Shown piece after piece: positions 59,133 through 64,000 of a stretch of 64,000 nucleotides of DNA; within the stretch, counting starts at the first letter, position 1; each line of letters starts with the position of its first letter. This DNA is from JANQOH01 sp965242575 (lineage in GTDB: Bacteria > Pseudomonadota > Alphaproteobacteria > UBA7887). The notes under the pieces were generated by a model that did no database searches, was not told where the DNA came from, and saw only the letters and a list, made by a program, of their open reading frames with translations. Made by a program: the position numbers and the translations under genes. The DNA lies in assembly GCA_965242575.1 (NCBI GenBank), contig OZ251461.1:3038001-3102000 (forward strand). Direction: 5' to 3'.

Positions 59133-59209
59133 TGGTCGGAGTGAGTGGATTCGAACCACCGGCCCCCGCCTCCCGAAGACGGTGCTCTACCAGGCTGAGC
59201 TACACTCCG
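59133..59209 (-). tRNA. tRNA-Pro (anticodon CGG)
   Basis: On the minus strand, 77 bases fold into a full cloverleaf: acceptor CGGAGTG paired with CACTCCG, D arm with AGCCTGGTA, anticodon stem CCGTC/GGCGG with loop TTCGGGA (anticodon CGG), T arm GGTGG-TTCGAAT-CCACT and an encoded CCA end. It reads codon CCG, heavily used here. It lies 33 bases downstream of ppdK and may be processed from its transcript. Confidence 0.95.
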
Positions 59210-59242
59210 ATACGCCCAGTATAGCGCCGCGCGGGGCGCGGG

Positions 59243-61876
59243 TCAATCGCCGCCGCCGTCGAGCGCCGCGCGCGCCGCCGCCAGACGCGCCACCGGAACC
59301 CGGTAGGGCGAACAGGAGACGTAATCGAGGCCGGCGCGGTGGCAGAAGGCGATGGACTCCGGGTCGCCGCCGTGCTCGCCGCAGATGCCGAGCTTGATGT
59401 CCGGGCGCGCGCGCCGCCCGCGCTCCACCGCGATGGCGACGAGCTCGCCCACCCCATCGGCGTCCAGCGTCACGAACGGGTCGCGCGCCAGCACGCCCAG
59501 TTCGGCGTAGCGGTCGAGGAAGCGGCCCGAATCGTCGCGGCTGATCCCGAACGTCGTCTGCGTCAGGTCGTTGGTGCCGAAACTGAAGAATTGCGCCGTC
59601 CGCGCCAGGTCGCCGGCGCGCAGGCAGGCGCGCGGCAGTTCGATCATCGTGCCGAGCAGGTATTCCGGCGCCGCGCCGCGCTCCGCCGCCACCGCCTTCG
59701 CGACCGCCGCGATGCGGTCGCCGAGCAGCGCCAGTTCGCGCCCCGCAGCGGCGAGCGGGATCATGATCTCCAGCGCCGGCGCGGCGCCGGTCTCGCGCTC
59801 CGCCTCCAGCGCCGCCTCGAACGCCGCCCGCGCCTGCATCTCGTAGATTTCGGGATAGGTCAGGCCGAGCCGGCAGCCGCGATGGCCGAGCATGGGGTTG
59901 ATCTCGCGCAGCTGCGCGGCGCGGCGCTCGACCTCGGCCTCGGGCTTGCCGGTCGCGCGGGCCATGTCGGCGAGTTCGGCGCGCCCGCGCGGCAGGAATT
60001 CGTGCAGCGGCGGGTCGAGCAGGCGCACCGTCACCGGCAGCCCGGCCATGATCCCGAACAGTTCGGCGAAGTCGCGCCGCTGCATGGGCAGGATCTCCGC
60101 CAGCGCCGAGCGCCGCTCCTCCGCCCCCTCCGCCATGATCATGCGGCGGATCGCCGGGATGCGGTCGTCGTCGAAGAACATGTGCTCGGTGCGGCACAGC
60201 CCGATGCCCTCGGCGCCGAAGGCGCGCGCCGCGCGGGCCTCGGCCGGGGTCTCGGCGTTGGTGCGCACGCGGAGGACGCGCGCCTCGTCGGCCCACCCCA
60301 TCAGGCGGTCGAAGTCCTCGCCGAGTTCGGGCCGCACCGTCGGCACGGCGCCCAGCATCACCTCCCCGGTTCCGCCGTCGATGGTCACGACGTCGCCCTC
60401 GGACAGGACGGCGCCGCCGGCGGCGAGCGTCCCGGCGGCGACGTCGATCTTGAGCGCGCCGGCGCCGGAGACGCAGGGGCGGCCCATGCCGCGCGCCACC
60501 ACCGCGGCGTGGCTGGTCATGCCGCCGCGCGCGGTGACGACGCCGGCCGCCGCGTGCATCCCGTGGATGTCCTCGGGGCTGGTCTCGGTCCGGGCGAGGA
60601 TGACGCTCTCGCCGGCGCGGGCGCGCGCCTCCGCCTCGTCAGCGGTGAGCGCCAGCCGTCCGCTCGCCGCGCCCGGCGAGGCGGCGAGGCCGCGCGCGAT
60701 GACGCGGCGCTCGGCCGCCGGGTCCAGCGCCGGGTGCAACAGCCCCTCCAGCGCCTCCGGGTCGATGCGGCGGACCGCCTCGCGGCGGTCGATCAGTCCT
60801 TCGTCCGCCATGTCCACGGCGATCTTGAGCGCCGCCGCCGCGGTCCGCTTGCCGGCGCGGGTCTGGAGCACGTAGAGCCGGCCGCGCTGGACGGTGAACT
60901 CGACGTCCTGCATGTCGCGGTAATGCGCCTCCAGCCGCGCCATCGCGTCCATCAACGCGGCCCAGGCTTCGGGCATCGCCTCCTCGAGCGACTCCAGCGG
61001 CTGCGGCGTGCGGATTCCGGCCACCACGTCCTCGCCCTGGGTGTTGGGGAGGAACTCGCCGAAGGCGGCGCGCGCGCCCGTCGACGGGTCGCGGGTGAAC
61101 GCCACGCCCGACGCGCAATCGTCGCCCATATTGCCGAACACCATCGCCTGGACGGTGACTGCGGTCCCCCAATCGTCGGGGATGCCGTTGAGGCGGCGCC
61201 ACGTCTCGGCGCGCTTGTTGCGCCAGCTGCCGAACACCGCGCCGATGGCGGCCCACAATTGCCGCTCCGGGTCCTGCGGGAAGGGCGCGCCGACGGCCTC
61301 GCGGATCTTCTCCCGGTAGGCATCGGCGACGGCGCGCCAGTCCTCGGCGTCCAGTTCGGTGTCGAGTTCGGCGCCGCGCTCGTCCTTGCGGCGCTCCAGG
61401 ATCTCCGCGAACGCGCCGTGGTCGACGCCGAGCACCACGTCGCCGAACATCTGGATGAAGCGGCGGTAGGAATCGCCGGCGAAGCGCGGGTCGCCGGAGC
61501 GCCGCGCCAGCCCCTCGGCCGTCGCGTCGTTGAGGCCGAGATTGAGCACCGTGTCGAGCATTCCCGGCATCGACGCGCGGGCGCCGGAGCGGACCGAGAG
61601 CAACAGCGGGTTGTCCGGGTCGCCGAAGCGCGCGCCGGCCTCCCGCTCGACTGCGCGCAGCGCCTCCGCCGCCTGCTCCGCGAGGCCGTCCGGGTAGGCG
61701 CCGGCGCCGTCGTGGAAGGCGGCGCAGACCTCGGCGGTGATCGTGAAGCCCGGCGGGACCGGCAGGCCGAGGCGGCTCATCTCGGCCAGGTTGGCGCCCT
61801 TGCCGCCGAGCAGCGCGCCCATGTCCGCGCCGCCCTCCGCCGCGCCGCCGCCGAAGGAATAGACGTATTTCGTCAT
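59243..61876 (-). CDS. ppdK: Pyruvate, phosphate dikinase
   Basis: An 877-residue enzyme interconverting pyruvate, ATP and Pi with PEP, AMP and PPi; in heterotrophs it can run in gluconeogenic or glycolytic direction. The nucleotide domain opens FGGGAAEGGADMGALLGGKGAN-like (GGKGANLAEMSRLGLPVPPG seen), with NMGDDCASGVAFTRDPSTG. The phosphohistidine motif is GGMTSHAAVVARGMGRP. The PEP/pyruvate TIM barrel has GIGLCRTEHMFF, GHRGCRLG, FSFGTNDLTQTTFG and the catalytic ICGEHGGDP with Cys. Length and all motifs are normal. It follows glyS after four bases, the usual order in this class. Confidence 0.98.
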   Translation of the reverse strand: MTKYVYSFGGGAAEGGADMGALLGGKGANLAEMSRLGLPVPPGFTITAEVCAAFHDGAGAYPDGLAEQAAEALRAVEREAGARFGDPDNPLLLSVRSGARASMPGMLDTVLNLGLNDATAEGLARRSGDPRFAGDSYRRFIQMFGDVVLGVDHGAFAEILERRKDERGAELDTELDAEDWRAVADAYREKIREAVGAPFPQDPERQLWAAIGAVFGSWRNKRAETWRRLNGIPDDWGTAVTVQAMVFGNMGDDCASGVAFTRDPSTGARAAFGEFLPNTQGEDVVAGIRTPQPLESLEEAMPEAWAALMDAMARLEAHYRDMQDVEFTVQRGRLYVLQTRAGKRTAAAALKIAVDMADEGLIDRREAVRRIDPEALEGLLHPALDPAAERRVIARGLAASPGAASGRLALTADEAEARARAGESVILARTETSPEDIHGMHAAAGVVTARGGMTSHAAVVARGMGRPCVSGAGALKIDVAAGTLAAGGAVLSEGDVVTIDGGTGEVMLGAVPTVRPELGEDFDRLMGWADEARVLRVRTNAETPAEARAARAFGAEGIGLCRTEHMFFDDDRIPAIRRMIMAEGAEERRSALAEILPMQRRDFAELFGIMAGLPVTVRLLDPPLHEFLPRGRAELADMARATGKPEAEVERRAAQLREINPMLGHRGCRLGLTYPEIYEMQARAAFEAALEAERETGAAPALEIMIPLAAAGRELALLGDRIAAVAKAVAAERGAAPEYLLGTMIELPRACLRAGDLARTAQFFSFGTNDLTQTTFGISRDDSGRFLDRYAELGVLARDPFVTLDADGVGELVAIAVERGRRARPDIKLGICGEHGGDPESIAFCHRAGLDYVSCSPYRVPVARLAAARAALDGGGD

Positions 61877-61880
61877 GCGT

Positions 61881-63974
61881 TCAGGAGCCCTCGATGAGCG
61901 AGAAGTCGGCGACGCCGGAGAGCGCGTCGTAAATCGACCCGAGTATGCGCAAGCGGTTCTCGCGCAAGCGCTGGTCCTCGGCGTTCACTTTCACGTCGGC
62001 GAAGAAGCGATTGAGCGGCTCGCGAAACGCCGCGAGGCCGCGCATGGCGTCTTCGTATCGTCCCTCGGTCAGTGCAGAATGAATGTCCGGTCCAGCTGTT
62101 GCAATTTTATCGACAAGGTCCTTCTCGGCTGGATCCACGAGCAAATCCGGATGGATGTTGCCCGAGTATCTCTGCCCGTCCTTCTTCTCCTCGATGCGGA
62201 CGATACCGCCAGCGCGGCGGAGTGTGGCGATCAGGTCCGAACCCTCCGGAGTCTCCAGAAAAGCCCCGAGCGCGAGGACGCTCCGGTGGGAGATCAAGGG
62301 ATAGTAATCTTGCACCTTCGGGAAAACGGCGCCTATTACGTCATGGCGCTGGCCTTGCTCGCGCAGAAGCGCGCGGTGGCGCTCGGCGACGAAGCCCGCG
62401 ACGGATTCGGCGACCGCTTCCGGGTCGTCGGCGCCGTGGCCTTGCGCCGCGCGCGCGAGCGGCCTGCGCAGAAGGACGTCCAGCGCGTTGTCGAGGACCA
62501 GGCGAACGACGCCCAGCGCGGCGCGGCGCAACGCGAAGGGGTCCTTCGAGCCGGTGGGCCGCTCGTCGATCATGAAGAACCCGGCGAGGGTGTCGAGACG
62601 GTCGGCGAGCGCCAGCGCGACGGAGACCGGCGCCCTGGGGCAGGACTCGCCGGCGCCGGCGGGCGCGTAATGGTCGGCGATGGCGTCCGCCACCGGCGCC
62701 GCCTCGCCGTCGTGGCGCGCGTAGTAGCGGCCCATGACGCCCTGGAGCGCGGGGAACTCGCCGACCATGCCGGTCACGAGGTCCGCCTTGCACAGGCGGG
62801 CGGCGCGCGCGGCGGAATCTGCGTCGGCGCCGGGAACGAATTCGGCGATCTCCGGCGCCAATTTCTCCAGCCGGCGGACCTTGTCGCCGACGCTGCCGAG
62901 GCGGGCGTGGAGCACCACCCCGTCGAGGCGCGGAACGCGGCTTTCCAGCGGCGCCGCGCGGTCGCGGGTCCAGAAGAACGCGGCGTCGTGCAGGCGCGCG
63001 CGCAGCACCCGCTCGTTGCCCCGGACGATGGCGCCGCCGCCGTCGGGCGCCTCGACGTTCGCCGCCATCAGGAAGCGGTCGGCAAGGACGCCGCCGGCGG
63101 TCGCCAGCGGAAAATATTTCTGGTGGCTCGTCATCGCCGTCGCCAGCACTTCCCGCGGCAGCTCCATGAAGGCGTCGTCGATGCGCCCGAGCAGGGGAAC
63201 GGGCCATTCGACGAGGCCCGCGACCTCCTCCAGTAACGCCGGGTCGGGGTCGAAACGCAGGCCCTCCGCCTCCGCCAGCGCGTGGCCCCGTATCTCGATA
63301 CGCGCCGCGCGGCGGCCGGAGTCGGCGACGACGCGCGCCGCCTCGAGCTTCGCCGTGTAGTCGGCGAAGGAGGACACGGCGAAGGGTCCGGGCGCCATCC
63401 AGCGGTGGCCGACGGTCCGGTCGGAGAACGGGACCGGCGCCGCGCCGCCGCCGAGCGCGAGTGCGCCGGGGACGGGTGCGCCGTCGAAGACGCAGAGCAC
63501 GCCGCGCAGCGGGCGCGCCCAGCGCAGCCGCGCCGCGCCCCACCGCATGGATTTGGGCCACGGCAGGGCCGCCGCGACCGATTGCGCGATCTCCGGCAGC
63601 AGGTCCACGGTCGCCCGGCCCTTGCGTTCGACGACCGCGAAATGGAAGCGCCCCTTCGGCGTTTCCCGCTCCTCGCATTGCGCCAGCGATTCGAGCCCCG
63701 CCGCGCGGAGGAAGCCCTGGACGGCGCGCTCCGGCGCGCCGACGCGCGGCCCGCGCCGCTCCTCGCGCCGGTCGGGCTGGCGCTTCGGGACGCCGCGCGC
63801 GCAGGCGGCGAGGCGGCGCGGCCCCGCCGCCGTTTCGACGCCGGCGCAGTCCAGGCCGCGTTCGGCCAGCGCGGCGCGGAGCAGGCGCGCGAGGTCCGCC
63901 GCCGCGCGGCGCTGCGTCCGCGCCGGGAGCTCCTCCGACCGGAATTCGAGCAGCAGTTCAGGCGCCGGCGGCAT
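61881..63974 (-). CDS. glyS: Glycine--tRNA ligase beta subunit
   Basis: A 697-residue beta subunit of the tetrameric glycyl-tRNA synthetase. It begins LLLEFRSEELPART, then FLRAAGLES and the HD-like KMVATAMTSHQKYFPL-type stretch (seen as ATAMTSHQKYFPLA); DLVTGMVGEFPALQGVMGRYYA and DKLDTLAGFF-type (DRLDTLAGFFMID) sequences follow, then the C-terminal DALR-like end ENRLRILGSIYDAL. The start overlaps glyQ by 17 bases. The stretch of DNA about 62060-62340 is visibly less GC-rich than the rest, though the protein remains homologous. Complete. Confidence 0.97.
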   Translation of the reverse strand: MPPAPELLLEFRSEELPARTQRRAAADLARLLRAALAERGLDCAGVETAAGPRRLAACARGVPKRQPDRREERRGPRVGAPERAVQGFLRAAGLESLAQCEERETPKGRFHFAVVERKGRATVDLLPEIAQSVAAALPWPKSMRWGAARLRWARPLRGVLCVFDGAPVPGALALGGGAAPVPFSDRTVGHRWMAPGPFAVSSFADYTAKLEAARVVADSGRRAARIEIRGHALAEAEGLRFDPDPALLEEVAGLVEWPVPLLGRIDDAFMELPREVLATAMTSHQKYFPLATAGGVLADRFLMAANVEAPDGGGAIVRGNERVLRARLHDAAFFWTRDRAAPLESRVPRLDGVVLHARLGSVGDKVRRLEKLAPEIAEFVPGADADSAARAARLCKADLVTGMVGEFPALQGVMGRYYARHDGEAAPVADAIADHYAPAGAGESCPRAPVSVALALADRLDTLAGFFMIDERPTGSKDPFALRRAALGVVRLVLDNALDVLLRRPLARAAQGHGADDPEAVAESVAGFVAERHRALLREQGQRHDVIGAVFPKVQDYYPLISHRSVLALGAFLETPEGSDLIATLRRAGGIVRIEEKKDGQRYSGNIHPDLLVDPAEKDLVDKIATAGPDIHSALTEGRYEDAMRGLAAFREPLNRFFADVKVNAEDQRLRENRLRILGSIYDALSGVADFSLIEGS

Positions 63975-64000
63975 CGGACTCCAGCCAGCTTTCGCAGCAG
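63958..64000 (-). CDS. glyQ: Glycine--tRNA ligase alpha subunit, C-terminal end (partial)
   Basis: The minus strand from the right edge reads CCESWLESDAAGA and a TGA stop at 63960-63958, overlapping the glyS start by 17 bases. This is where the end of GlyQ belongs, since glyQ precedes glyS in nearly all bacteria with the two-subunit enzyme. Only 13 codons are visible, so the call rests on position more than on sequence. Confidence 0.6.
   Translation of the reverse strand, partial: CCESWLESDAAGA

Overview
The window is a very GC-rich (above 70% by eye), gene-dense bacterial chromosome segment. Its gene orders are those of an alphaproteobacterium: argH-lptM-lysA-TIGR02302, mutY-dciA-dsbA-smc, hrcA-grpE-dnaK-dnaJ, ubiE-ubiB next to mutM-enoyl-CoA hydratase, bamD-recN-ligA, rpsB-tsf-pyrH-frr-uppS-cdsA-dxr-rseP, erpA-xth, and ppdK-glyS-glyQ. 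The lineage below class level cannot be fixed from the sequence alone. Many adjacent genes share GTGA, ATGA or TGATG stop/start overlaps, and most intergenic gaps are short. No phage, IS transposase, CRISPR array or rRNA operon is visible.

Layout. 1-4.6 kb: arginine and lysine biosynthesis ends plus a TIGR02302 membrane protein. 4.6-10.7 kb: mutY (-), then dciA-like, dsbA-like and smc (+). 10.7-12.1 kb: a lower-GC islet holding a truncated dnaJ remnant, a PIN-domain (VapC-like) toxin and a GIY-YIG-like protein with an antitoxin-like tail. 12.2-17.2 kb: the heat-shock cluster hrcA-grpE-dnaK-dnaJ (-). 17.3-19.7 kb: a secreted caspase-like protease fused to a formylglycine-generating-enzyme-type C-lectin domain; its 3' end looks like a diversity-generating-retroelement target. 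19.9-25.5 kb: cyclase, redoxin, SDR, two glycosyltransferases, PPK2. 25.5-29.4 kb: ubiB, ubiE, mutM and enoyl-CoA hydratase. 29.5-31.3 kb: a coiled-coil membrane protein and a Tat-exported solute-binding protein. 31.3-35.4 kb: a tandem pair of near-identical multi-spanning glycosyltransferase-39-like proteins. 35.5-43.8 kb: bamD, recN, ligA and a lipidated subtilisin-type autotransporter candidate. 43.8-51.2 kb: the rpsB-to-rseP block, preceded by a perfect inverted repeat and a hairpin leader. 51.3-54.1 kb: imelysin plus di-heme oxidoreductase behind a Fur-like operator. 54.2-56.7 kb: a third GT39-like gene, broken at a run of 17 G, overlapping erpA. 56.7-59.0 kb: xth and two parts of a NitT/TauT/Thi-type ABC transporter. 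59.1-64.0 kb: tRNA-Pro(CGG), ppdK, glyS and the glyQ end (-).

Housekeeping blocks are intact, but their usual neighbours are often replaced by accessory genes. bamA does not follow rseP, no rpsT/dnaA follows the enoyl-CoA hydratase, lpxC does not precede bamD, and a caspase gene faces hrcA. The accessory genes lean toward envelope and surface functions (GT39 enzymes, glycosyltransferases, autotransporter protease, secreted caspase), several with signs of rapid variation such as a homopolymer tract, tandem repeats and a DGR-like variable region. The strongest leads for undescribed biology are the caspase-FGE gene as a possible distant DGR target, the poly-G GT39/erpA arrangement, and the GIY-YIG/antitoxin-PIN pair beside the dnaJ remnant.
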